From Prolixibacteraceae bacterium (lineage in GTDB: Bacteria > Bacteroidota > Bacteroidia > Bacteroidales > Prolixibacteraceae), in NCBI GenBank assembly GCA_027451165.1, contig DAIDJX010000069.1, positions 1 through 13,286 on the forward strand: a stretch of 13,286 bases of DNA, written 5' to 3'. Positions 6,626 to 13,286 of the stretch are shown here, in pieces (position 1 is the stretch's first letter; the number at the start of each line of letters is the position of its first letter). A program made the position numbers and the translations under genes. The notes beneath the pieces are model-generated. The model saw nothing but the letters and a program-made list of their open reading frames with translations, did no database searches and was not told the origin of the DNA.

Positions 6626-9046
6626 ATGACGATTAGAATTACCTGCATGTTGATCCTGGTGACGGTGTTCGCGAACTTGACTGCACAAAACCTGCCTCAG
6701 CTTGGAAAAGCTCCCGTGAAAGCAGTAATCAAAGCCATGACCCTTGAAGAAAAAGCAAAACTTGTGGTAGGAATGGGCATGAAAATGCCTGGGCTACCGC
6801 CGTCCGGCGGACTGACGCCCGGGGGACCCGGTGGCCAGAACCAGTTGCCTCCTGCCGGAGTCCCACAGGGAACGGCCATCGGCCAGACGCAGGATATTGT
6901 ACCCGGGGCTGCCGGTACCACCTTTGCCATACCCCGGCTCGGCATATCCGCAACGGTAGTGGCCGATGGTCCGGCCGGGCTCCGGATCAACCCGACCCGT
7001 CCGGGCGAAAAAGCCACCTATTACTGCACGGCATTCCCTGTGGCTACCCTGCTGGCATCCAGCTGGGATACGGAACTGGTCTACAAAGTGGGACAGGCCA
7101 TGGGAAATGAAGTACTGGAATATGGCGTCGATGTTATCCTGGGACCTGCGCTGAATATTCACCGGAATCCCCTGTGTGGCAGAAATTTCGAATACTTTTC
7201 GGAAGACCCGCTGATCTCCGGAAAGTTGGCAGCAGCCATGGTCAATGGCATTGAATCGCAGGGCGTCGGGACTTCCGTGAAGCATTTCGCCGCCAACAAT
7301 GCCGAGACCAACCGCAATGCCCTGAACACCATTGCTGATGAAAGGACGCTCCGGGAAATTTACCTGAAAGGATTTGAAATCCTGGTCAAAGAGTCCCAAC
7401 CATGGACAGTAATGTCTTCCTATAACCTGATCAATGGTACGTATGCCCCGGAAAATCATGACCTGTTGACCAAAATCCTGAGAAATGACTGGGGATTCAA
7501 AGGGTACGTCATGACCGACTGGTTTGGGGGAAAAGATGCCGCAGCCATGGTAAAAGCCGGCAACGACCTGCTGATGCCGGGGACACCTGCCCAGTCCAAA
7601 GCCATCCTGGAGGCAGTAAAAGCCGGCAAACTGGACGAAAAGTTACTGGACAGGAATGTGGAAAAAATCCTGACCATCATCCTGCAGACTCCCCGGTTCA
7701 AGGGATATTCCTTTTCCGGCCGGCCTGACCTGAAAGCCCATGCGGAAATAAGCCGCCAGGCTTCCACAGAAGGCATGGTCCTGCTGAAAAATAACAGGGA
7801 AACGCTGCCCTTTCCAAAAGAAACAAAAAAGATTGCTGTTTTCGGCAACACGTCCTATGAAATCATCACAGGAGGTACCGGCAGCGGGGACGTCAATGAA
7901 GCATACAGTGTCGCACTGGTGGAAGGATTGCAGAACGCCGGCTTTACGGTCAATGCCAACCTGAAGAACATGTACGAATCTTACCTGAAGGCTTCCCGGG
8001 AGGGAAAGCAAAAGGGAGCCTGGTTTATGGGTGAAACCCCCATTAAGGAATTCTCCCTCCCGGAGGATTTAATCAGCAGTATGGTCAAGGTGACCGATGC
8101 CGCCATCATAACCATCGGTCGCAATTCCGGGGAAGGGTATGACCGGCAAGCCGTGGAGGGTGATTTTTTGCTGTCTGCCACTGAAAAAGAAATGATCCTA
8201 ATGGTATGCAAGGCATACCAGGCAAAAGGGAAAAAGGCCGTGGTCATCCTGAATACGGGTGGGGTATTGGAAACTGCCAGCTGGAAAGAGCTGCCCGACG
8301 CCATTTTATTAGCCTGGCAGGGCGGTCAGGAAACCGGGAATTCCATTGCCGACATTCTTTGCGGAAAGGTCAATCCTTCCGGTAAACTGGCTTCCACTTT
8401 CCCCGTGAATTATCAGGATGTTTCCTCTGCGAAGAATTTCCCCGGAAAACTCATTGGCGCCCAAGAAGAACCAAAATCCAATGACAGCAATCCGTTTGCA
8501 GGATTTATGAGCCCCAAACCGGCAGAAGTCACCTATGCAGAAGGGATTTACACCGGCTACCGCTATTACAGCACCTTTAAGGTGCCGGTTTCCTATCCTT
8601 TCGGGTATGGCTTGTCCTATACGACTTTTGAGTATGCCAACCTGAAACTCGGCGCAACCACATTCAGCAAAACGCTATCGGTTTCCATTGACATAAAAAA
8701 CTCCGGGAAAGTGGCCGGGAAAGAGATAGTCCAGTTATACCTCAGCGCCCCTTCCGGGAAACTGGACAAACCGGAAGCAGAACTGAAAGGATTTGCCAAA
8801 ACCAGATGGCTGCAACCCGGGGAATCACAAACCCTCTCGTTTGTATTGAATGCTTCCGACCTGGCCTCCTTTGATGCCACACTGTCGGCATGGAAGGCCG
8901 ATGCTGGCAAATATTACGTAAAAATCGGTGCTTCCGTGAGTGATATCCGGGCCGAAGGCAGTTTTACCCTGGCTTCAGATAAAGTCGTGGCGAAAGTAAG
9001 TAAGGCGCTGGTGCCGGTGGCTCCGTTGGAAACGTTAAAAAAATAA
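6626..9046 (+). CDS. GH3 glycoside hydrolase, beta-glucosidase type with FnIII-like C-terminal domain
   Basis: The 806-residue product has a signal peptide (LTAQ end near residue 21). The N-terminal barrel (about 30-360) carries ADGPAGLR, the GRNFEYFSEDP block, Lys219-His220 in SVKHFAANN and the nucleophile Asp298 in VMTDWFGG. The alpha/beta-sandwich domain (about 375-640) carries SGEGYDR with likely acid/base Glu503. A fibronectin-III-like domain (about 690-780, PF14310 type) closes the protein. This is the classic three-domain exo-acting beta-glucosidase/beta-xylosidase layout, removing sugars from non-reducing ends in the periplasm; beta-glucoside is the likeliest substrate. Residues about 50-95 are rich in Gly, Pro and Gln, longer than I would expect for the loop before VPGAAGTT. 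A seven-codon ORF (6606-6629) overlaps the start as ATGA and might couple translation. Confidence 0.92.
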   Translation: MTIRITCMLILVTVFANLTAQNLPQLGKAPVKAVIKAMTLEEKAKLVVGMGMKMPGLPPSGGLTPGGPGGQNQLPPAGVPQGTAIGQTQDIVPGAAGTTFAIPRLGISATVVADGPAGLRINPTRPGEKATYYCTAFPVATLLASSWDTELVYKVGQAMGNEVLEYGVDVILGPALNIHRNPLCGRNFEYFSEDPLISGKLAAAMVNGIESQGVGTSVKHFAANNAETNRNALNTIADERTLREIYLKGFEILVKESQPWTVMSSYNLINGTYAPENHDLLTKILRNDWGFKGYVMTDWFGGKDAAAMVKAGNDLLMPGTPAQSKAILEAVKAGKLDEKLLDRNVEKILTIILQTPRFKGYSFSGRPDLKAHAEISRQASTEGMVLLKNNRETLPFPKETKKIAVFGNTSYEIITGGTGSGDVNEAYSVALVEGLQNAGFTVNANLKNMYESYLKASREGKQKGAWFMGETPIKEFSLPEDLISSMVKVTDAAIITIGRNSGEGYDRQAVEGDFLLSATEKEMILMVCKAYQAKGKKAVVILNTGGVLETASWKELPDAILLAWQGGQETGNSIADILCGKVNPSGKLASTFPVNYQDVSSAKNFPGKLIGAQEEPKSNDSNPFAGFMSPKPAEVTYAEGIYTGYRYYSTFKVPVSYPFGYGLSYTTFEYANLKLGATTFSKTLSVSIDIKNSGKVAGKEIVQLYLSAPSGKLDKPEAELKGFAKTRWLQPGESQTLSFVLNASDLASFDATLSAWKADAGKYYVKIGASVSDIRAEGSFTLASDKVVAKVSKALVPVAPLETLKK

Positions 9047-9052
9047 GGGTAG

Positions 9053-9213
9053 CCAACCCCTGCCTTCAGGCTGGGGGGGTGAGCCTGAGAGTACGTCTCC
9101 CTAAGGGCTTCAGCCCTGAGTATGATAAGAAGTCCTGCTTTTATGCGGCCTAAAGGCCGTAAATATTGGGATGTTTGATAGTTTATTGTCCCCAGCCTGA
9201 AGGCCGGGGTTGG
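9053..9213. repeat. 161-base palindromic element with inverted ends (MITE-like or REP cluster)
   Basis: The ends, 9053-9076 and 9190-9213, are inverted copies of 24 bases with one mismatch (CCAACCCC...CAGGCTGGGG against CCCCAGCCTG...GGGGTTGG). Each end is also a hairpin on its own (CCCC, GCCT, two-base turn, AGGC, GGGG). Two perfect 14-base palindromes lie between: AGGGCTTCAGCCCT (9104-9117) and CGGCCTAAAGGCCG (9146-9159). No open frame of note is inside. It begins seven bases after the GH3 stop codon. No clear target-site duplication is visible. It could be a non-autonomous element, a REP-type cluster, or a termination/mRNA-stability structure; no U-run follows either end. Confidence 0.8.
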
Positions 9214-9402
9214 TAGTTTCTTCAGAAAGAATCCAGTTCTGGTCAGAGTACAATATGATATATTTACTTTTAAACTTCATTTATTTACATATCAATAACA
9301 TGAAATATCCATACATCGATTTAGCACCAAGAGCCATGATTAACCAGTTGGATATTGCCTCCGTTTCACGGAATGAACCATAATAACGAAATATTTAAAC
9401 AG
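9214..9402. other. AT-rich leader before the second GH3 gene
   Basis: This stretch completes the 356-base gap between the two GH3 genes. It is AT-rich from about 9250 (TATGATATATTTAC, TTTATTTACATATC), as expected of a promoter or leader, but I do not see a convincing Bacteroidota TTTG / TAnnTTTG pair. No hairpin, tRNA or coding frame was recognised. The frame of the downstream gene is open through its last 48 bases, but that peptide (beginning at a TTG) has no signal-peptide character. Confidence 0.5.
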
Positions 9403-11739
9403 ATGAAAAAAAGAAATAATATCATTACTTATTCCGCCACGGTAATTTTCCTGCTTGCAATTATTCTTGCAAATAAAGGGTGCAGTCCAAAATTCTCCCT
9501 GGAAAATAAAGCCAATTTTACCCTCCTCCGTCATGAAAACGGGCCTGTTATTGGTTACTCCTCAGCCTCCGGAATAGAAATCATGAAGATTAAGCGCCTG
9601 GCATTCAAGGACCTCAACCGGAACGGCAAGCTGGATCCCTATGAAGACTGGCGTAAGCCGGCAGAAGAACGGGCAAAGGATCTGGCTTCCCAAATGACGG
9701 TGGAACAGATCGCCGGCCTTATGCTATACAGCGGTCATCAATCCCTGCCTGCAGGAGGGCGCGGGCCTTTCGGCGGAACTTACAACGGAAAACCATTTGC
9801 GGAAAGCGGAGCCAAAGCTTCTGATCTGTCGGATCAGCAAAAGAAATTCCTGACGGAAGATCACCTGCGGCATGTACTGATCACTTCGGTGGAATCTCCA
9901 GCAGTGGCTGCGGAATGGAACAACAATGCCCAGGCGCTGGTGGAAGCCATTCCTCCGGGCATACCCGCCAACAACAGCTCCGATCCCCGCCACGGCAGCG
10001 ATACCTATGCGGAATACAATGCCGGCGCCGGAGGCAGAATTTCCATGTGGCCAGGCACCCTTGGTATTGCCGCCTCTTTTGATCCCTCGCTGATGCGTGA
10101 GTTTGGGAAGATCGCTGCCGAGGAGTACAGGGCACTGGGCATTGCCACGGCCCTTTCCCCGCAGATCGACCTCGCCACGGAACCCCGCTGGAGCCGTTTC
10201 GACGGTACTATGGGCGAAGATCCGGTCTTAGCGGCCAATATGGCCCGTGCCTATACCGACGGTTTCCAAACTTCATCCGGGAAAGATGAAATTTCCGGAG
10301 GTTGGGGTTATACCAGTGTCAATGCCATGATCAAACATTGGCCAGGCGGCGGACCGGAAGAAGGTGGCCGCGACGGACATTTCGGCTACGGCGCTTACGC
10401 CGTGTATCCCGGGAAAAACCTGAAAGACCACCTGAAACCCTTCACGGAAGGCGCCCTGAAACTCGACGGCCCCACCGGCATGGCTGCAGCAGTTATGCCC
10501 TATTATACCATATCCGACCGGCAGGATACCCTGAATGAGGAACAAGTGGGTAATGCTTACAACAAATACCTCATCACCAACCTGCTCCGGGACACCTACC
10601 ATTTCGACGGCGTTGTATGCACAGACTGGGGCATCACAAAAAACGTGTCCAATGTCTATGAATTTTCCGGAAAGCCCTGGGGAGTGGAAAAACTGTCGGA
10701 AGCAGAACGTCATTATAAAGCCATCATGGCGGGGGTTGACCAGTTTGGCGGGAATAATGAAAAGGGACCGGTTTTGGAGGCCTATAACCTGGGAGTGGCA
10801 GCATTCGGGGAAGCCGCCATGCGCAAACGGATGGAGCAATCGGCAGTACGGCTGCTGAAAAATATCTTCCGGACCGGCCTCTTTGAGAATCCATACCTCG
10901 ATCCGGAAACCTCAGCTAAAACAGTGGGCAATCCTGAATTCATGAAGGCAGGCTTTGATGCCCAGCTTCGTTCTATTGTCCTGCTGAAAAATCATGAAAA
11001 TACCCTTCCGCTAAAAAAGGAGATGAAAATCTTTGTTCCTCAAAAATTTGTTCCCGGCGGACGCAACTGGTTTGGCGTGGAAACTGAAGCCAGATGGATG
11101 GACGCCCTAAAACCGGATATGGCATCAAAATACTTTACAATGTGTGCCAATCCCCGGGAAGCTGACGCAGCTGTCGTTTTTATCGACTCTCCCAAGGGCG
11201 GTACCGGTTATTCAACAGATGACTTTAGTAAAGGAGGGAACGGGTATGTGCCGATCACCCTTCAGTATGGACCTTACAGGGCGGATAACGCACGGGAAAC
11301 CAGCTTAGCCGGGGGCAGCCCTTTTGAAAATTTTACCAACCGGAGTTATAAAGGCAAATCGATAACTGCTACCAATCTTCAGGATATGAAAACCGTTCTG
11401 GAAACAAAAGCTAAAATGGGCACCAAACCAGTGATCGTCGTGGTAAGGGTTTCCAATCCCATGGTTTTTTCTGAAATCGAAAAGAGCGCAACGGCCATTG
11501 TGATCCATATGGGTGTCCAGGACCAGGCGGTGCTCGATATCCTGACCGGCGTCGCCGAACCCTCAGCTCTCCTCCCCTTCCAGATGCCAGCCGATATGAA
11601 GACGGTGGAGGAGCAGTTTGAAGATGTTCCCCGGGATATGAAATGTTACACCGACAGCGACGGGAACACCTACGACTTTGCCTTCGGGATGAACTGGAAA
11701 GGGGTGATCATGGATGAGAGGGTCCGAAAATACTGGTAA
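9403..11739 (+). CDS. GH3 glycoside hydrolase lipoprotein with N-terminal EF-hand-like loop
   Basis: Start chosen at ATG 9403 because the product then begins MKKRNN with a hydrophobic core and a cysteine (LANKGCSP); the frame is open to a TTG at 9355, but that would bury the leader. The lipobox is imperfect. The mature protein shows a full EF-hand-type calcium loop, D70-L-N-R-N-G-K-L-D-P-Y-E81. The barrel (about 85-460) has SRFDGTMGEDP in place of the GRNFEYFSEDP of the upstream enzyme, Lys311-His312-Trp in IKHWPGGGPEEGG, and nucleophile Asp408 in VVCTDWG. The second domain (about 520-765) holds GGNGYVPITLQYGPY and NRSYKGK, ends FAFGMNWKGVI, and lacks an FnIII domain. The acid/base residue cannot be placed with confidence. 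It is 778 residues long and belongs to a different GH3 branch from its neighbour, so a different linkage or chain length is likely. Substrate unknown. Confidence 0.85.
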   Translation: MKKRNNIITYSATVIFLLAIILANKGCSPKFSLENKANFTLLRHENGPVIGYSSASGIEIMKIKRLAFKDLNRNGKLDPYEDWRKPAEERAKDLASQMTVEQIAGLMLYSGHQSLPAGGRGPFGGTYNGKPFAESGAKASDLSDQQKKFLTEDHLRHVLITSVESPAVAAEWNNNAQALVEAIPPGIPANNSSDPRHGSDTYAEYNAGAGGRISMWPGTLGIAASFDPSLMREFGKIAAEEYRALGIATALSPQIDLATEPRWSRFDGTMGEDPVLAANMARAYTDGFQTSSGKDEISGGWGYTSVNAMIKHWPGGGPEEGGRDGHFGYGAYAVYPGKNLKDHLKPFTEGALKLDGPTGMAAAVMPYYTISDRQDTLNEEQVGNAYNKYLITNLLRDTYHFDGVVCTDWGITKNVSNVYEFSGKPWGVEKLSEAERHYKAIMAGVDQFGGNNEKGPVLEAYNLGVAAFGEAAMRKRMEQSAVRLLKNIFRTGLFENPYLDPETSAKTVGNPEFMKAGFDAQLRSIVLLKNHENTLPLKKEMKIFVPQKFVPGGRNWFGVETEARWMDALKPDMASKYFTMCANPREADAAVVFIDSPKGGTGYSTDDFSKGGNGYVPITLQYGPYRADNARETSLAGGSPFENFTNRSYKGKSITATNLQDMKTVLETKAKMGTKPVIVVVRVSNPMVFSEIEKSATAIVIHMGVQDQAVLDILTGVAEPSALLPFQMPADMKTVEEQFEDVPRDMKCYTDSDGNTYDFAFGMNWKGVIMDERVRKYW

Positions 11740-11743
11740 ACTC

Positions 11744-11815
11744 AAATCACAATTCACCAATCAATAATCACCAATCACTAATCAAATTGTGATTTCTGAT
11801 TATTGATTGGTGATT
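11744..11815 (+). terminator. AATCACCAATCA-type inverted repeats, possible terminator or pseudoknot
   Basis: Starting four bases after the GH3 stop codon, three pairings compete. CACCAATCAATAATCA (11755-11770) is perfectly complementary to 11797-11812. AATCACCAATCACTAATCA (11766-11784) pairs with 11797-11815 with one mismatch. AAATCACAATT (11744-11754) is perfectly complementary to 11785-11795. The last two pairings interleave, which is pseudoknot topology. A T-rich stretch (TTTTTGATTTTG) follows, so a factor-independent terminator is possible, but the stems are AT-rich and weak. Confidence 0.45.
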
Positions 11816-11825
11816 TTTGATTTTG

Positions 11826-11857
11826 TTGTCAGAATTAAATCAGCAATTCCAAATTTG
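11826..11857 (+). promoter_or_regulatory. Weak candidate Bacteroidota promoter for the GH5 gene
   Basis: TTG at 11826-11828 (within TTTTGTTG) and CAAATTTG at 11850-11857 are 21 bases apart, resembling the -33 TTTG / -7 TAnnTTTG promoter of Bacteroides, with one mismatch in the -7 box. It lies 38 bases before the start codon and after a possible terminator. Such AT-rich matches are common by chance. Confidence 0.22.
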
Positions 11858-11895
11858 AATAATTTCGTCCATTGAACTATTTTATCTGAACCGTT

Positions 11896-13149
11896 ATGAG
11901 AAAACCTGATCAGCTATGTATAATTTCCATCCTGTTGCTTTTTCTTGCCGCCTCCTGTTCCAAAATCGACCGACCGGCAACACCTTCCGGATTCATCACC
12001 ATTTCCGGCCCCGACCTGGTCGCCCCAGACGGAAGCAAATTTTTCATCCAGGGCATCAACCTGGGCAACTGGCTTAATCCGGAAGGCTATATGTTCCTGT
12101 TCAACCGTACGAGTTCAGGCCGGCTGATCGACCAGGTTTTCCGGGAACTGGTCGGTCCCGATTTCACCAATACTTTCTGGAAACAGTTCAAAGACAATTA
12201 CATTACCCGCGAAGACATCCGCTACATCAAATCGACCGGCATGAATTCCATCCGGCTGCCGTTTCACTACAAACTCTTCACGGATGAGGATTTTATGGGC
12301 CTTACTGCGGAACAGGACGGTTTTGCCCGGATGGATTCCCTGGTCGTCTGGTGCAGGGAATCGGGTCTTTACGTCATCCTGGACATGCACGATGCCCCCG
12401 GGGGCCAGACCGGCGACAACATCGACGACAGCTACGGCTATCCCTGGCTGATGGTCAGCCCCGAAAGCCAGACCTTGTTTGTGGATATCTGGAGAAAAAT
12501 CGCAGACCACTTCAAAAATGAACCGGTCATCCTCGGATATGACCTGCTGAATGAACCGATAGCCACTCATTTCAAAGAGGATTATCCCATCCTGAATCCT
12601 GCCCTGGAACCGCTCTACAAAAAGGCAGTGGCCGCCATTCGCGAAGTGGATAAAAACCACATCATCCTGCTCGGGGGAGCGCAATGGAACAGCAATTTCA
12701 GGGTGTTCACCGACTCGAAATTCGACGACAGGATTATGTACACCTGTCACCGCTACTGGTGCGATACCTTGCAGGCCAATATCCAGGATTTCGTAAACTT
12801 TCGCGACTCGGTGAACCTTCCGCTTTACATGGGAGAGACCGGGGAGAACAACAACGCCTGGATTGCCGCCTGGACCCGGCTGATGATCAAAAACAACATC
12901 GGCTACCATTACTGGCCGTACAAAAAGATGGGGCGGACGAGTTGCGTGGTCACCATCCCCGTTCCGGCCAACTGGGATTCCATTGTGGCTTATACGGAAA
13001 AACCAAGGCTTAACTTCCAGGAAATACGTGATGCCCGTCCCGACCAGGCCATGGTCCGGAAAGCCATGCTTGACCTGCTGGAAAACTGCAAATTCGCGAA
13101 CTGCACCAAAAATGAGGAATATATCCGGGCGATGGGGATGACTCCTTAA
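11896..13149 (+). CDS. GH5 glycoside hydrolase lipoprotein (cellulase / beta-glucanase family)
   Basis: The 417-residue product starts with a lipoprotein signal, ILLLFLAASC, with Cys21 as the acylation site, so it is anchored to a membrane and may be surface-exposed. A GH5 TIM barrel fills about 35-395. It opens with GINLGNWLNPEGYMF, which recalls the GVNLGGW start of exo-beta-1,3-glucanases, followed by NSIRLPFHY and VILDMHDAPGG. Acid/base is Glu220 in DLLNEP and nucleophile Glu314 in LYMGETGEN; THRYW-like TCHRYWCD (strand 6 region) and YHYWPYKK (strand 8) are as expected. The C-terminus carries a cysteine pair (NCKFANC). Likely role is hydrolysis of a beta-glucan or related beta-linked chain, feeding the GH3 enzymes encoded upstream. 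The GH5 subfamily was not assigned. A repeat of the GTCATT family follows the stop codon directly. Confidence 0.9.
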   Translation: MRKPDQLCIISILLLFLAASCSKIDRPATPSGFITISGPDLVAPDGSKFFIQGINLGNWLNPEGYMFLFNRTSSGRLIDQVFRELVGPDFTNTFWKQFKDNYITREDIRYIKSTGMNSIRLPFHYKLFTDEDFMGLTAEQDGFARMDSLVVWCRESGLYVILDMHDAPGGQTGDNIDDSYGYPWLMVSPESQTLFVDIWRKIADHFKNEPVILGYDLLNEPIATHFKEDYPILNPALEPLYKKAVAAIREVDKNHIILLGGAQWNSNFRVFTDSKFDDRIMYTCHRYWCDTLQANIQDFVNFRDSVNLPLYMGETGENNNAWIAAWTRLMIKNNIGYHYWPYKKMGRTSCVVTIPVPANWDSIVAYTEKPRLNFQEIRDARPDQAMVRKAMLDLLENCKFANCTKNEEYIRAMGMTP

Positions 13150-13150
13150 A

Positions 13151-13286
13151 GGTCATTGGTCATTCGCTGCGCTGTCATTGGCCTACGGCATCATTTGCTG
13201 TTATTCTCTGGTTGCTGAGCGAAGTCGAAGCATTCGCTGCGCTGTCATTGGCCTTTGGTGTCATTTGCTTGCGCGTCATTGGTCAT
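13151..13286. repeat. Second GTCATT-family repeat block, cut by the right edge
   Basis: It begins two bases after the GH5 stop codon. The string CATTCGCTGCGCTGTCATTG plus GCCT occurs twice without change, at 13161-13184 and 13231-13254. Segment 13244-13286 aligns with 4766-4805 of the earlier array (GTCATTGGCCT, then a short GC-rich or TTGG core, GTCATTTGCTT, then GCGTCATTG). Between the two copies sits GCTGAGCGAAGTCGAAGC (13214-13231), a different, REP-like motif. No coding frame was recognised. The true length is unknown because the block reaches the edge. Confidence 0.85.

Noticed and set aside
6794..7459. Reverse-strand open frame of 221 codons
   Set aside because: Shadow of the GH3 barrel region; no signal peptide, domain or plausible leader.
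9053..9213. Group II intron or riboswitch
   Set aside because: The stems do not show a domain V-like AGC...bulge element or any known aptamer core; symmetry fits a repeat element better.
9355..9402. Upstream extension of the second GH3 gene from a TTG
   Set aside because: The extra 16 residues have no signal-peptide character, whereas ATG 9403 starts directly at a normal lipoprotein leader.
12115..12909. Reverse-strand open frame of 264 codons
   Set aside because: It lies opposite the GH5 gene with its conserved catalytic motifs, and is explained by codon bias of the real gene.

Overview
The window looks like a carbohydrate-degradation island from a member of the Bacteroidota. This is inferred from secreted, Ala-Gln-ending signal peptides, lipoprotein leaders, the absence of obvious Shine-Dalgarno sequences, and the gene content: clan GH-A glycosidases, two GH3 enzymes, a CBM48-like/CE1 esterase and an IgGFc-binding-type surface protein. 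No rRNA, tRNA, transposase, CRISPR array or integrase gene was seen. SusC/SusD transporters and a regulator are absent from these 13.3 kb.

Layout: positions 1-459 hold the 5' part of a leftward gene for a secreted IgGFc-binding-like protein. From 641 onwards every gene points right. In order they are a clan GH-A glycosidase related to agarase-like enzymes (641-2533), a secreted metallo-beta-lactamase-fold hydrolase (2594-3469), a CBM48-like/CE1 esterase (3529-4695), a Tat-exported type-B carboxylesterase (4917-6599), a three-domain GH3 beta-glucosidase-type enzyme (6626-9046), a GH3 lipoprotein of a different subfamily with an EF-hand-like loop (9403-11739), and a GH5 lipoprotein (11896-13149). 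Gaps of 26 to 221 bases between the genes up to 9046 suggest one transcript. The last two genes may have their own promoters.

Working together: the predicted products are all exported. The GH5 and the first GH-A enzyme could cut a polysaccharide or oligosaccharide, the two GH3 enzymes could trim beta-linked sugars from non-reducing ends, and the two serine esterases could remove acyl or aromatic esters. The metallo-hydrolase could open a lactone, thioester or phosphoester. Acylated beta-glucan, feruloylated hemicellulose or acylated plant glycosides are reasonable substrates, but the sequence does not decide between them.

The most unusual signal is in the gaps. Five intergenic stretches carry structured repeats: a short CTTCGTG tandem (3475-3490), a two-armed array of GTCATT / AATGAC units ending three bases before a start codon (4699-4913), a 161-base element with 24-base inverted ends and two internal palindromes (9053-9213), an AATCACCAATCA-type structure with competing folds (11744-11815), and a second copy of the GTCATT family at the right edge (13151-13286). 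A second oddity is the first glycosidase gene: its signal peptide is encoded in frame but upstream of every ordinary start codon.
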